Assembly: GCA_017536205.1 (NCBI GenBank)
Contig: JAFXHX010000003.1
Span: 186,001 to 250,000 of the forward strand
Direction: 5' to 3'
From: Clostridia bacterium
Lineage (GTDB): Bacteria > Bacillota > Clostridia > Christensenellales > Borkfalkiaceae
DNA: 64,000 nt
Part shown: one piece after another, positions 1-7,649 of the stretch
How positions within the stretch are numbered: position 1 is the first letter of the stretch
Layout: each line of letters starts with the position of its first letter
Notes under the pieces: model-generated
The model's database searches: none
The model's input: the letters and a program-made list of their open reading frames with translations, nothing else
Told to the model about the DNA's origin: nothing
Position numbers and translations under genes: made by a program

Positions 1-1
1 T

Positions 2-97
2 GGTAGCGAAATTACAGGCGCTCAGGCACACGTTAAATCGTACCCAGAGTTTTTTAACGATTTTATGGCATTAGGTGGAGAATATGTCGATATTTAA
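2..97 (+). CDS. aroA: 3-phosphoshikimate 1-carboxyvinyltransferase (EPSP synthase), C-terminal fragment
   Basis: Only the last 31 residues are in the window; the gene begins upstream. The end reads ...AHVKSYPEFFNDFMALGGEYVDI, which matches the conserved C-terminus of EPSP synthases (V-x-K-SYPxFF-x-D-x3-LGG). The enzyme joins shikimate-3-phosphate and PEP in the step before chorismate synthase, and the next gene is aroC, so operon context agrees. The stop codon overlaps the aroC start by 14 bases. The identification rests on a short tail plus context. Confidence 0.8.
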   Translation, partial: GSEITGAQAHVKSYPEFFNDFMALGGEYVDI

Positions 98-1136
98 AGG
101 AAAAAATCTTTGTATTGAAGTAACGGGAACGTCGCACGGCGAAAGCGTTAAGGCAAGCGTTAAAGGCTTTCCCGCTTACGAATACGATAATCAAAAGTTA
201 AACGCTTTTATGGAAAGGCGAAAAGCGTCGTCTTCGGTGTTTTCAACGCCGAGAAAAGAGCCCGACGAACTTATTTTTAACGGTGCTTTAAATAATAAAA
301 TTGACGGCGACTTTGAAATTGAAATTAAAAACGTTAACGTTAAAAGTAAAGACTATAACGAACTTTACGCTAAACCACGCCCGTCTCACGCCGACTACGC
401 TTGGTACCTTAAAGATGGTGCGCTCGATTTTTCAGGCGGGGGTAGGTTTTCGGCAAGGCTTACCGCTCCACTTAACGCAGTTGGGGGCTTGTGCAAGCAA
501 TACCTTGAAGATAAAGGCGTTTCGGTAGTGGCGTACTTGCAGTCGGTTGGCTCGGTAAGCGGTAGGTCTTATAAAAACGGCGAACTTTCGCTAAATGAAA
601 TTATAAGCCTTTCAAACGGTTTCCCGTCGCTTGATAAAAAAGAAGAAATGCTCAATGAAATTGCGCTTGCAAAACGTGAAGGCGATAGCGTTGGCGCTAT
701 TATCGAGTGCGTTGTTTACGGCGCTCCCGCAGGCGTTGGCGATAATTTGTTTTCGGGTTTAGAAGGGAAAATAGCGTCGTTACTTTACGCAATTCCCGCA
801 GTTAAAGGGGTTGAGTTTGGTTCTGGCTTTGAAATGTGCGCTAAAAAGGGTAGCGAAGTTAACGATAGTTTATATTACGAAAACGGCGAAGTTAAACTTA
901 AAACTAACAACAACGGTGGAATAAACGGTGGAATATCTAACGGCTTTTTAATTACTATGCGCGTTGCTATTAAACCAACCCCGTCTATATTTAAAGAGCA
1001 AGATACTATCGACCTTGTTAAAAAAGAAAACGTTAAAATTAAAATAAACGGTAGGCACGATGCTTGCGTTGCAGTAAGGGCAGTTCCACTTGTTGAAAGT
1101 GCCGTTTGCATAGCGCTTATTGATGAAATTATTTAG
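84..1136 (+). CDS. aroC: Chorismate synthase
   Basis: A 350-residue protein catalysing EPSP to chorismate with reduced FMN, the last common step of aromatic biosynthesis. Family signatures are visible: GTSHGES near residue 14, RPSHADYAW near 100, GGGRFSARLTAP near 117, GAPAGVGDNLF near 212, NNNGGINGGISNG near 275 and GRHDACVAVRAVPL near 322. Length is normal for the short bacterial type. I chose ATG 84 over GTG 75 because the family starts Met-Ser-x-F and GGAG lies immediately upstream, although the spacing is tight. It overlaps aroA and is followed within 11 bases by pheA, so the genes are probably co-transcribed and translationally coupled. Confidence 0.95.
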   Translation: MSIFKGKNLCIEVTGTSHGESVKASVKGFPAYEYDNQKLNAFMERRKASSSVFSTPRKEPDELIFNGALNNKIDGDFEIEIKNVNVKSKDYNELYAKPRPSHADYAWYLKDGALDFSGGGRFSARLTAPLNAVGGLCKQYLEDKGVSVVAYLQSVGSVSGRSYKNGELSLNEIISLSNGFPSLDKKEEMLNEIALAKREGDSVGAIIECVVYGAPAGVGDNLFSGLEGKIASLLYAIPAVKGVEFGSGFEMCAKKGSEVNDSLYYENGEVKLKTNNNGGINGGISNGFLITMRVAIKPTPSIFKEQDTIDLVKKENVKIKINGRHDACVAVRAVPLVESAVCIALIDEII

Positions 1137-1146
1137 GAGCATTATT

Positions 1147-2283
1147 ATGGATTTACTTGAAATTAGAAACAAAATAGACGCAATTGACGATGAACTTGTA
1201 AAACTTTACGCAAGCCGTATGGCGCTTTCTAAAGAAGTTGGGCTTTTAAAGTCTAAAACTGAAAAAGCCGTTCACGACGGCAAGCGTGAAAGCGAAATAC
1301 TTTATCGTTTATCGCAAAAAACTCCCGAAGAATTAAGGCTTTACCTTAAAGAACTTTACGACACTATTTTCTACACTAGCAAGGCTTACCAAGCAAAGTT
1401 TGCAGTTGAAACTTCGCCCGTTAAGCAAGAACTTGATAAATTAGTAGAAAACGGTTTAATCAACTTCCCCGTTGACGGTACCGTTGCTTGCCAAGGCGTT
1501 TACGGCGCAAATAGTGGTTTGGCTGCCGAAAAGATTTTCCCTATAAGCGACGTTACTTACTTTAAAACCTTTGAAGGCGTTTTCAACGCAGTTGAAAAAG
1601 GGCTTTGCGAGTTTGGCGTTTTACCCATTGAAAACAGTACTGCAGGCTCGGTTAGCGAAGTTTACGACCTTATGAGAAAATACGATTTCCATATCGTTAA
1701 AAGCGTAAGAATGCAAATTGACCACTGCTTATGCTCTATAACGGGAAACGTTAGCGATATTAAAACGGTGATTTCGCACCCACAAGCGTTAACTCAATGC
1801 TCTGAAGCGCTTAAAGTGTTGGGCGTTAAAACTGAAATTGCCGAAAACACTGCCGTTGCCGCACAGCGAGTTAGCGAACTCGGCGATAAGTCGCTTGGCG
1901 TTTTATGCTCGAAAGAATGCGCTAATGCATACGGGCTTAAAATCGTTAACGATAAAGTTCAAAATAGCGAGAAAAACTACACTCGTTTTATTTGCATAAC
2001 TAAAAATATGCGCATTTATAAAGGCGCAGATAAAATTAGCGTTATGACTAGTTTATCGCACACCCCCGGCTCGCTTAACAAAGTTCTTGCAAGGTTTTAC
2101 GCTTTCGGGCTTAACCTTACTAAAATTGAATCGCGCCCCATTGAAGGTAGCGACTTCGAGTTTATGTTCTACTTTGATTTTGAAGGCGACGTAACCGATA
2201 GTGAAGTTAGAAATCTTATTGCCGAACTTGAAAACGGCTCGTGCAAGTTCGTGCTTTTAGGTTGTTACAAGGAAAGTATATGA
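1147..2283 (+). CDS. pheA: Bifunctional chorismate mutase / prephenate dehydratase (P-protein)
   Basis: A 378-residue three-domain protein making phenylpyruvate from chorismate. Residues 1-85 are an AroQ-type chorismate mutase (LLEIRNKIDAIDDELVKLYASR). Residues about 105-285 are prephenate dehydratase, with VLPIENSTAGSV and the catalytic TRF motif in NYTRFICI. Residues about 295-378 are an ACT domain with IESRPIEG, the segment associated with phenylalanine feedback binding in this family. ATG 1147 is preferred over an upstream in-frame ATG at 1120 because TAGGAG lies 8 bases before it and homologues begin at this point. The stop overlaps the aroE-aroK start as ATGA. Confidence 0.94.
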   Translation: MDLLEIRNKIDAIDDELVKLYASRMALSKEVGLLKSKTEKAVHDGKRESEILYRLSQKTPEELRLYLKELYDTIFYTSKAYQAKFAVETSPVKQELDKLVENGLINFPVDGTVACQGVYGANSGLAAEKIFPISDVTYFKTFEGVFNAVEKGLCEFGVLPIENSTAGSVSEVYDLMRKYDFHIVKSVRMQIDHCLCSITGNVSDIKTVISHPQALTQCSEALKVLGVKTEIAENTAVAAQRVSELGDKSLGVLCSKECANAYGLKIVNDKVQNSEKNYTRFICITKNMRIYKGADKISVMTSLSHTPGSLNKVLARFYAFGLNLTKIESRPIEGSDFEFMFYFDFEGDVTDSEVRNLIAELENGSCKFVLLGCYKESI

Positions 2284-3512
2284 AACTCTGTTTGGTAGGC
2301 GAAAAACTTTCGCACAGTTACTCTAAAGAAATACACAATTTAATGGGGCTTGACTATTCGCATACCGAAGTTGAAAGGGGTAAGCTTAAAGCCTTTGTTG
2401 AAAATAACGATTACAGTGGCTATAACGTAACCATACCTTATAAAAAAGAGATTATACCGTACCTTGATTACGTTGACGCTAGCGCCCAAAAAGTTGGGGC
2501 AATAAACGTTGTTAACGTGGTTGACGGCAAGCGTTACGGCTATAATACCGATATTTCGGGTATGGAATATATGATTAAGCGCAAGGGCGTTTCCGTTTAC
2601 AATAAGTGCGTTTTAGTGCTTGGAACGGGTGGAACTAGTAACACCGCTTTAACGCTTATGAATAAACTTGGCGCTAAAAAGGTTACCGTTGTTGGAAGAA
2701 CGTCGCCTGTAAATTACGAAAACTGTTACGAACTTACTGGTACTCAAATTATAATTAATACAACCCCCGTTGGTATGACGCCCGACCTTCTTGGTAAGGC
2801 AGTTGATATTAAGCGTTTTCCTAACCTTATTGCCGTTTTCGACGCCGTTTATAACCCACAGCGCACGGCAATAGTACGCGAGGCGTTATCGCTTAATTTA
2901 GTAGCGTCTAGCGGGCTTCCTATGCTAGTTGAACAAGCGCTTTGCGGTGAAGATATTTGGCTTAACAAAACTCATACAGAGTGCGATAGCGAGAATATGA
3001 TTTTTGAAATTGCAAAGCGCAAACTCAATATTGCGCTTACGGGAATGCCGTCGTCTGGTAAAAGCACGGTAGGAAAATTGCTTGCAAAAAGGCTCAATAG
3101 GCCGTTTTTCGACGTTGACGATGAAGTTTACGCTAAAACAAGCAAAACCCCCGCCGAAATTATTAAAACCCAAGGCGAGAGCGTTTTTAGACAAATTGAA
3201 AGCGAAGTGGTTAAAGAACTTTCGGCAAAATCAGGGGCAGTTATTGCGCTTGGTGGCGGAAGTATTTTAAGTAAAGAAAATAGAGAGTGTATTGCCTCTA
3301 ACTGCGTTTCGGTTTATATAAAGCGTGATTTATCGCTTTTAAAAACTAATGGCAGACCTATTTCGCAAGAAAAGGGCGTTGAAAAATTATATAACGAAAG
3401 AAAGGCGTTTTACGAAAGCGCAAACGTAACCGTTTTAAACAACGAACAAATTGAAAATACCGTTAAGGAGATTATTGAAAAGTATGAAATTGCTTGTTCT
3501 AAATGGTCCTAA
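2280..3512 (+). CDS. aroE-aroK: Fused shikimate dehydrogenase - shikimate kinase
   Basis: A 410-residue fusion of two consecutive shikimate-pathway enzymes. Residues 1-240 are AroE: SHSYSKEIHNLM, the catalytic Lys in YNVTIPYKK, the substrate Asp in YGYNTDISG, the NADP glycine loop LGTGGTSN and GLPMLVEQA. Residues about 245-410 are AroK: P-loop GMPSSGKST, DVDDEVY, the ALGGGS shikimate site and the lid arginine in NGRPI. Both active sites look intact, so the fusion should convert dehydroshikimate to shikimate-3-phosphate. ATG 2280 overlaps the pheA stop by four bases. The 3' end overlaps aroQ by 29 bases. Confidence 0.93.
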   Translation: MKLCLVGEKLSHSYSKEIHNLMGLDYSHTEVERGKLKAFVENNDYSGYNVTIPYKKEIIPYLDYVDASAQKVGAINVVNVVDGKRYGYNTDISGMEYMIKRKGVSVYNKCVLVLGTGGTSNTALTLMNKLGAKKVTVVGRTSPVNYENCYELTGTQIIINTTPVGMTPDLLGKAVDIKRFPNLIAVFDAVYNPQRTAIVREALSLNLVASSGLPMLVEQALCGEDIWLNKTHTECDSENMIFEIAKRKLNIALTGMPSSGKSTVGKLLAKRLNRPFFDVDDEVYAKTSKTPAEIIKTQGESVFRQIESEVVKELSAKSGAVIALGGGSILSKENRECIASNCVSVYIKRDLSLLKTNGRPISQEKGVEKLYNERKAFYESANVTVLNNEQIENTVKEIIEKYEIACSKWS

Positions 3513-3912
3513 TTTAAATATGCTTGGAATTAGAGAGCCGGGCATTTACGGAAACGGCGATTATAAGTCGCTTGTAAAATATATAAAAGAAAGTGCCAAA
3601 GAAGTTGGGGTTACAGTAGACGTTAAGCAGTCGAACTACGAAGGGGAACTAGTAACCCTTATTCAAAAGGCAAGGCTACGCTACGATGGAATTATAATTA
3701 ACGCAGGCGCATATACTCACACTAGTATTGCAATACTTGATGCGCTTAAAGCCTCGGGGCTTTTAACGGTTGAAGTTCACATTTCTAACGTTAAAGAGCG
3801 TGAAGATTTTAGGCAAATTAGTTATATTTCGCTTTACGCAGAAAAGGTAATAATGGGTAAAGGATTTTTAGGCTATAAAGAAGCCGTAAACTATTTTGCC
3901 GAGCGCAGTTAA
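3484..3912 (+). CDS. aroQ: Type II 3-dehydroquinate dehydratase
   Basis: A 142-residue protein of the small dodecameric type II dehydroquinase family, which makes 3-dehydroshikimate. Visible motifs are LNGPNLNMLGIREPGIYG at the N-terminus (with the catalytic Tyr in IYG), NYEGELV, INAGAYTHTSIAI and VHISNVKEREDFR, where the His is the general acid. The start at ATG 3484 lies inside the end of aroE-aroK, which implies translational coupling. It is the last gene of the aromatic operon; 82 bases and then tRNA-Pro follow. Confidence 0.95.
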   Translation: MKLLVLNGPNLNMLGIREPGIYGNGDYKSLVKYIKESAKEVGVTVDVKQSNYEGELVTLIQKARLRYDGIIINAGAYTHTSIAILDALKASGLLTVEVHISNVKEREDFRQISYISLYAEKVIMGKGFLGYKEAVNYFAERS

Positions 3913-3994
3913 TTAAAAATAAAAACAACTTTATAAAAATACCTTTAAAAAGGTAGCGTTTTAGCAATTTTTGTGCTACAATAACCTTGCAAAT

Positions 3995-4070
3995 CGGGGT
4001 GTAGCGCAGTTGGTAGCGCGCATGGTTCGGGACCATGAGGTCGTGGGTTCAAATCCCGTCACTCCGACCA
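3995..4070 (+). tRNA. tRNA-Pro(CGG)
   Basis: A full cloverleaf can be folded. The 7-bp acceptor stem is CGGGGTG/CACTCCG (one G-T pair), the anticodon stem is CATGG/CCATG with loop TTCGGGA and anticodon CGG at 4028-4030, and the T-arm reads GTGGGTTCAAATCCCGT. CCA is encoded at 4068-4070 and the discriminator base is A. That A matches the UGGU bulge of the T-box in front of proS in this same window. An intrinsic terminator follows directly. Confidence 0.96.
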
Positions 4071-4110
4071 AAAAATTAGCAAGCATATGCATAATGCTTG
4101 CTAATTTTTT
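4071..4110 (+). terminator. Intrinsic terminator after tRNA-Pro
   Basis: A long palindrome with arms AAAAATTAGCAAGCAT and ATGCTTGCTAATTTTT, a short loop and a terminal T-run. It starts at the base after the tRNA CCA end. Confidence 0.85.
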
Positions 4111-4120
4111 TATTTGCTTA

Positions 4121-4235
4121 CGACGGGAGCGGAGCAAATCCCGTGATATTATGCGCTAAAAGTAGTAACGGTCGTGGGTGACGCGATTTTTTCAAAATCG
4201 CTACTTAAGTCGCTTCGCTCCTTACAAATCCCGTC
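4121..4235 (+). repeat. Degenerate tRNA-Pro 3'-end copies with a split T-arm
   Basis: Two T-arm-like pieces lie in the 230-base gap after tRNA-Pro. At 4121-4144, ACGGGA and AAATCCCGT form a hairpin like the tRNA T-stem. At 4170-4179, GGTCGTGGGT is identical to tRNA positions 4039-4048; the matching second half CAAATCCCGTC is at 4225-4235 (tRNA 4050-4060). The two halves are separated by a 45-base insert in the T-loop that contains the hairpin GCGATTTT/AAAATCGC. No intact tRNA can be folded. I infer a tRNA-derived repeat or insertion scar; its nature is unknown. Confidence 0.6.
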
Positions 4236-4266
4236 TATTATATTGTCGTTTAGTTATGTATTACAA

Positions 4267-4300
4267 TAAAAAAGGCTGACCGAGTGGTTAGCCTTTTTTG
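4267..4300. terminator. Bidirectional terminator between tRNA-Pro region and SGNH gene
   Basis: AAAAAAGGCTGACC and GGTTAGCCTTTTTT pair with one bulge around a GAGT loop. A-run and T-run on opposite sides make it usable from both directions; it abuts the stop of the minus-strand hydrolase gene. Confidence 0.75.
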
Positions 4301-4301
4301 T

Positions 4302-4937
4302 TTATAATAAATCTTTTAAAGTGTTTGCAACACAAGTTCCTAAAATCTCATAGCCTTTGTCTACGAAGTGGCAGTAGTCTTTAAACATATCTGCGCCCCA
4401 AGTTTTAGTAACTTCAAACAAATCGTTAACTAAAACGCCGTTTTCTTTGCAAACTTTTACCGCTTTTTCGTTATACTCAATAATTTCTTCGGTCGAGCGT
4501 GGGTTAACGGGGCAGGTGCCTGCTGGGTTCATAGGCGTTGTGGTTGCAAAAACTATTTTAGCGTTGGGGTAAAGAAGATTTAAAAGTTTAACGATTTTAA
4601 TAACGTTTTTGCAGTAATCTTCAACCGAAGTTAAACTATCGCCGATACCAGACCAATGAGCAACGTCCCAATGACCGGCGTTAAATTGAATAAGGTCAAC
4701 TTTTTCAGGCTCGCATAAATTAAGCCATAACCTTAACGAAGTTATAATATATTGTGTGTTTCTGCAATTTTCGGGGGGATAGTAAACGTCGGCAACGTCT
4801 TCAAGAAGTTTTTTGGTGTATTCACAGTAGCCAACCCTTATAGAGTCGCCTATTAAAAGCACTTGCTTTTTGTTTTCGTTAAGGGCTTTACCAACGGTTT
4901 TACTGCCTTCTTCGGTATAAAAATCTTTATCGTTCAT
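4302..4937 (-). CDS. SGNH/GDSL-family hydrolase
   Basis: A 211-residue cytoplasmic protein with the SGNH hydrolase layout: block I GDSIRVGY (nucleophile Ser) near residue 32, a block III-like FNAGHWDVAHW, and the C-terminal DYCHFVDKGYEIL that supplies the catalytic Asp/His. No signal peptide is visible. Such enzymes are esterases or lipases of varied substrate; acyl-carbohydrate esterase is possible but not shown. ATG 4937 was chosen because AGGAG sits 7 bases upstream; an in-frame extension to 4991 lacks a site. The gene stands alone between two terminators. Confidence 0.8.
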   Translation of the reverse strand: MNDKDFYTEEGSKTVGKALNENKKQVLLIGDSIRVGYCEYTKKLLEDVADVYYPPENCRNTQYIITSLRLWLNLCEPEKVDLIQFNAGHWDVAHWSGIGDSLTSVEDYCKNVIKIVKLLNLLYPNAKIVFATTTPMNPAGTCPVNPRSTEEIIEYNEKAVKVCKENGVLVNDLFEVTKTWGADMFKDYCHFVDKGYEILGTCVANTLKDLL

Positions 4938-5000
4938 AAGTTCTCCTTTATATGGTTTAATTATAGCACCATTAAAACTTAAAATCAACAAGAAAAATAC

Positions 5001-5028
5001 AAAAGGCTAACCAGATGGTTAGCCTTTT
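5001..5028. terminator. Terminator after the feo operon
   Basis: Perfect hairpin AAAAGGCTAACC-AGAT-GGTTAGCCTTTT just past the stop of the FeoB-associated peptide. It is symmetrical, so it could also act on plus-strand transcripts. Confidence 0.8.
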
Positions 5029-5030
5029 AA

Positions 5031-5186
5031 TCATTTGCGTTTTGATGAATTACAATGCTTTTTAGCGCACTCTTTAGCGTGAGGGCAACCTATGCAGGTT
5101 TCGCCACGCTTTTTAGCGCGAACTAAATAAAATATTATCAAGCCCGTTATTATTAAAAGTATTGCAATAACTAAAACGTCAATCAT
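5031..5186 (-). CDS. FeoB-associated Cys-rich membrane peptide
   Basis: A 51-residue protein: one N-terminal membrane span (IDVLVIAILLIITGLIIFYLV), a basic RAKKRG stretch, then four Cys in CIGCPHAKEC and KKHC. This is the layout of the FeoB-associated Cys-rich family found after feoB in Bacillota. Its ATG lies 2 bases beyond the feoB stop, so the two are translationally linked. The role is not established; an iron-handling or FeoB-assembly role is inferred from context. Confidence 0.85.
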   Translation of the reverse strand: MIDVLVIAILLIITGLIIFYLVRAKKRGETCIGCPHAKECAKKHCNSSKRK

Positions 5187-5188
5187 AA

Positions 5189-7174
5189 TTAAGCATTTTC
5201 CTTTTTAAGTTGTTTTTCGGTGCTAACTATCATTAAAGTTATTAAACCCACTATTAAAAGTATTACTACCAAACCTATAATTGCAGGAATAACTTGAAGT
5301 GAACTAGGTGAAGTAATTAAAGTGCCAACGGTGTAAACAAGGTAAGCAACAATATAGCCAACTGCAAATTGAAGCCCTATGCCACCCCAAAGCCACTTTG
5401 CGCTTTTCATTTCACTGTTCATTGCGCCTATTGCCGCAAAGCAGGGTGGAGAGTAAAGGTTAAACATAAGGTACGCAAGAGCCGCAACTTTGGTAATTGC
5501 AAGTATGCCTGCAACTTCTGCACCTGCGCCTTCAAGCATAGCAAGTTCTTCAACGTCTATAAGGTTTTCAAGCCCAACGAAGCAAACTGCAAGCGTTCCA
5601 ACAACGTTTTCTTTTGCAATAAAGCCCGTTATTGCGGCGGCTGCAAGTTGCCATGAAAGAACGCCGACTATGGGAAGTAAAACGTAAGCAAACGGCGATG
5701 CTATGCTTGCAAGAATAGACTGGTCTGCGCTTTCAGCAACGGTAAATTGCCAAGTAAACGTTTGCATAAGCTCTACTGCCATATTGCAAAGTAAAATTAT
5801 AGTTGCAGCCTTAACTACATAAGCCCAACCACGGCTACACATCGACTTAAACGCGCCCCAAACCGACGGTGCTTTATATTCGGGAAGTTCAATGATAAAA
5901 TAAGACTTTTTCGCCTTATAGCCCGCTATTTTGTTAACGAGTAGTGCGCCAAGGAATATTAAAATAATACCTAAAAGATATACTAGAGTGCTTACCCAAC
6001 CAGCGTTGTCGAAGAACGCGCCTGCAAAAAGTGAAATAACGGGTATTTTAGCGCCACACGGCATAAACGGAGCAAGCATAGCGGTTGCACGGCGTTCACG
6101 CTCGTTTTTAATAGTACGGCTTGCCATAATTCCAGGAACGGCGCAACCTACCATTATAACGAAGGGGATAACCGATTTACCAGATAAACCAACGCGTTTA
6201 AAAATGGGGTCGAGTACTACTGCAACGCGCGACATATAGCCACAGTCTTCAAGTAGCGCAATTAAAAAGTACATTACCATAACTAGTGGTAAAAAACCTA
6301 CTACTGCAACCACGCCACCTATAACGCCGTCAACTAGTATTGCGGTAAGAAGGGGACTAGCGTTTTCAAGTAAGCCCCTTATAAACTCTTGAAAAGTTTC
6401 TAATAAGCCAACTAGTAAGTTTGCAATAGGTTCTCCCACCCAAACTTGCGATATTTGGAAAACTAAAAACATTACTACTGCAAATATGGGAATGCCAAGC
6501 CATTTGTTAGTTAAAACTGCGTCGATTTTATCTCCAAAGTTTTTATCTTTAGTTAAAACTTTTCTCGTTTCAACTTTGCTAACTATCGAGTTAACGAAAT
6601 TAAAGCGTTCACGGTCGGCTTTTTCGGCACTTTCTTTATCGGTAACAACTACGCTTTCTTTATAAGGCGAAACTTGCGCTTTTCCAACTTGTTTAGTTGC
6701 CGTTTTAATAAGTTCTTTTAGCCCTTTTTTAGAAGTTGAAACGGTGTTTACAACGGGGCAGTTGAGTAAAGAAGAAAGTTCGCTTGCGTCAATTACCGTT
6801 TCTTTCTTTTCGTTAACGTCGCTTTTATTTAGCGCAACTACAACGGGAATACCAAGTTCTAAAAGTTGCGTTGTAAAAAACAAACTACGGCTTAAATTAG
6901 TTGCGTCAACGATGTTAATAATAACGTCAAAACTAGCGTTTTTAACGTAATCGCTCGTTATAGACTCTTCACTCGTAAAAGGCGACATAGAGTACGCGCC
7001 CGGAAGGTCAACTGCAAGAACGTTTTCGCCGTTACAGTAGGTGTTTTTAATTTTATGCTCTCTTTTGTCAACGGTAACGCCCGCCCAGTTTCCAACCTTT
7101 TCGTTTCTACCTGTAAGGGCGTTAAACATTGTGGTTTTACCGGAGTTAGGGTTGCCGGTGAGTGCAATTTTCAT
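5189..7174 (-). CDS. feoB: Ferrous iron transport protein B
   Basis: A 661-residue Fe(II) transporter with an N-terminal GTPase domain: G1 GNPNSGKTT, G3 DLPGAYSM, G4 NKSD. A linker follows and then a polytopic membrane domain with two Gate regions, the first carrying CGYMSRVAVVLDPIF and VGCAVPGIMASRTI, the second SPPCFAAIGAMNSE. The start at 7174 has AGGAG 7 bases upstream. It is preceded by feoA and followed by the Cys-rich peptide, the standard feoABC-like layout. An 18-bp palindrome lies between feoA and feoB, suggesting iron-responsive control. Confidence 0.95.
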   Translation of the reverse strand: MKIALTGNPNSGKTTMFNALTGRNEKVGNWAGVTVDKREHKIKNTYCNGENVLAVDLPGAYSMSPFTSEESITSDYVKNASFDVIINIVDATNLSRSLFFTTQLLELGIPVVVALNKSDVNEKKETVIDASELSSLLNCPVVNTVSTSKKGLKELIKTATKQVGKAQVSPYKESVVVTDKESAEKADRERFNFVNSIVSKVETRKVLTKDKNFGDKIDAVLTNKWLGIPIFAVVMFLVFQISQVWVGEPIANLLVGLLETFQEFIRGLLENASPLLTAILVDGVIGGVVAVVGFLPLVMVMYFLIALLEDCGYMSRVAVVLDPIFKRVGLSGKSVIPFVIMVGCAVPGIMASRTIKNERERRATAMLAPFMPCGAKIPVISLFAGAFFDNAGWVSTLVYLLGIILIFLGALLVNKIAGYKAKKSYFIIELPEYKAPSVWGAFKSMCSRGWAYVVKAATIILLCNMAVELMQTFTWQFTVAESADQSILASIASPFAYVLLPIVGVLSWQLAAAAITGFIAKENVVGTLAVCFVGLENLIDVEELAMLEGAGAEVAGILAITKVAALAYLMFNLYSPPCFAAIGAMNSEMKSAKWLWGGIGLQFAVGYIVAYLVYTVGTLITSPSSLQVIPAIIGLVVILLIVGLITLMIVSTEKQLKKENA

Positions 7175-7196
7175 AAATTACTCCTAACATACTAAC

Positions 7197-7214
7197 AGTT
7201 AGCACTTGCTAACT
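7197..7214. promoter_or_regulatory. Candidate iron-responsive operator, feoA-feoB gap
   Basis: Inverted repeat AGTTAGCACTTGCTAACT (8-bp arms, 2-bp centre). The same AGTTAGC-N4-GCTAACT pattern occurs twice more just upstream of feoA. Recurrence around an iron-transport operon argues for a repressor site; DtxR/IdeR-type or Fur-type regulator cannot be decided from sequence. Confidence 0.6.
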
Positions 7215-7247
7215 TGTTGCCAAAATAATAGGCAGGTTTATTTGCAG

Positions 7248-7460
7248 TTAAATGCAAATTGCCTCTGCCAACTGATTATCTATATGGTATCTTGCGTCTT
7301 TAATAGAAACGACACAACCACTTTTAAGGTGAGATACAACGGTAATTTTTTCGCCCGAATAGCAACCAAGCGAAAACAAAAAGGCGTTAAGTTCTTCGTC
7401 TTGCGTGTTAATTTCTTTAATAACGTATTCAGTTCCTTCAATTGCGTGTTTAAGCGTCAT
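7248..7460 (-). CDS. feoA: Ferrous iron transport protein A
   Basis: A 70-residue SH3-like FeoA protein (ITVVSHLKSGCVVSIKDARYHIDNQLAEAI is the typical C-terminal half). FeoA is a small cytosolic partner needed for FeoB-dependent Fe(II) uptake. It is the first gene of the operon. AGAGG lies before ATG 7460, and a perfect sigma-A-type promoter plus two palindromic operators lie within 100 bases upstream. Confidence 0.9.
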   Translation of the reverse strand: MTLKHAIEGTEYVIKEINTQDEELNAFLFSLGCYSGEKITVVSHLKSGCVVSIKDARYHIDNQLAEAICI

Positions 7461-7472
7461 TTCAAACCTCTT

Positions 7473-7490
7473 AGTTAGCGGTTGCTAACT
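7473..7490. promoter_or_regulatory. Candidate operator in the feoA leader
   Basis: AGTTAGCGGTTGCTAACT, 12 bases upstream of the feoA start and overlapping the region just before the SD. Same arms as the sites at 7197 and 7507. Confidence 0.65.
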
Positions 7491-7506
7491 TGTAGACAAA
7501 TAATAT

Positions 7507-7524
7507 AGTTAGCCACTGCTAACT
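7507..7524. promoter_or_regulatory. Candidate operator at the feoA transcription start
   Basis: AGTTAGCCACTGCTAACT lies 6 bases downstream of the -10 box, exactly where transcription should begin, a classical repressor position. Confidence 0.7.
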
Positions 7525-7530
7525 GTAATG

Positions 7531-7559
7531 ATTATACTATTTATATTTTCGTTTGTCAA
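7531..7559 (-). promoter_or_regulatory. feoAB promoter
   Basis: On the minus strand TTGACA (7554-7559) and TATAAT (7531-7536) are both consensus and separated by 17 bases. A promoter this strong that needs shutting off fits the adjoining operators. Confidence 0.85.
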
Positions 7560-7590
7560 CTAATATTCGACTTAATTTTTAATTTTTTTA

Positions 7591-7618
7591 TTGCAATTTG
7601 CTAAATAAATAGTATAAT
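7591..7618 (+). promoter_or_regulatory. Promoter for the cupin-ZIP pair
   Basis: TTGCAA and TATAAT with 16-base spacing, 32 bases before the start of the gene at 7650. It is divergent from the feo promoter. Confidence 0.65.
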
Positions 7619-7649
7619 ATAAATGATTTCATTTATAAGGAGTACGGTT

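Noticed and set aside
75..83. GTG start giving aroC three extra residues
   Set aside because: ATG 84 matches the family start, and the GTG has no separate SD.
3971..4159. 62-residue frame across tRNA-Pro
   Set aside because: It reads through a tRNA gene and its terminator; not a protein gene.
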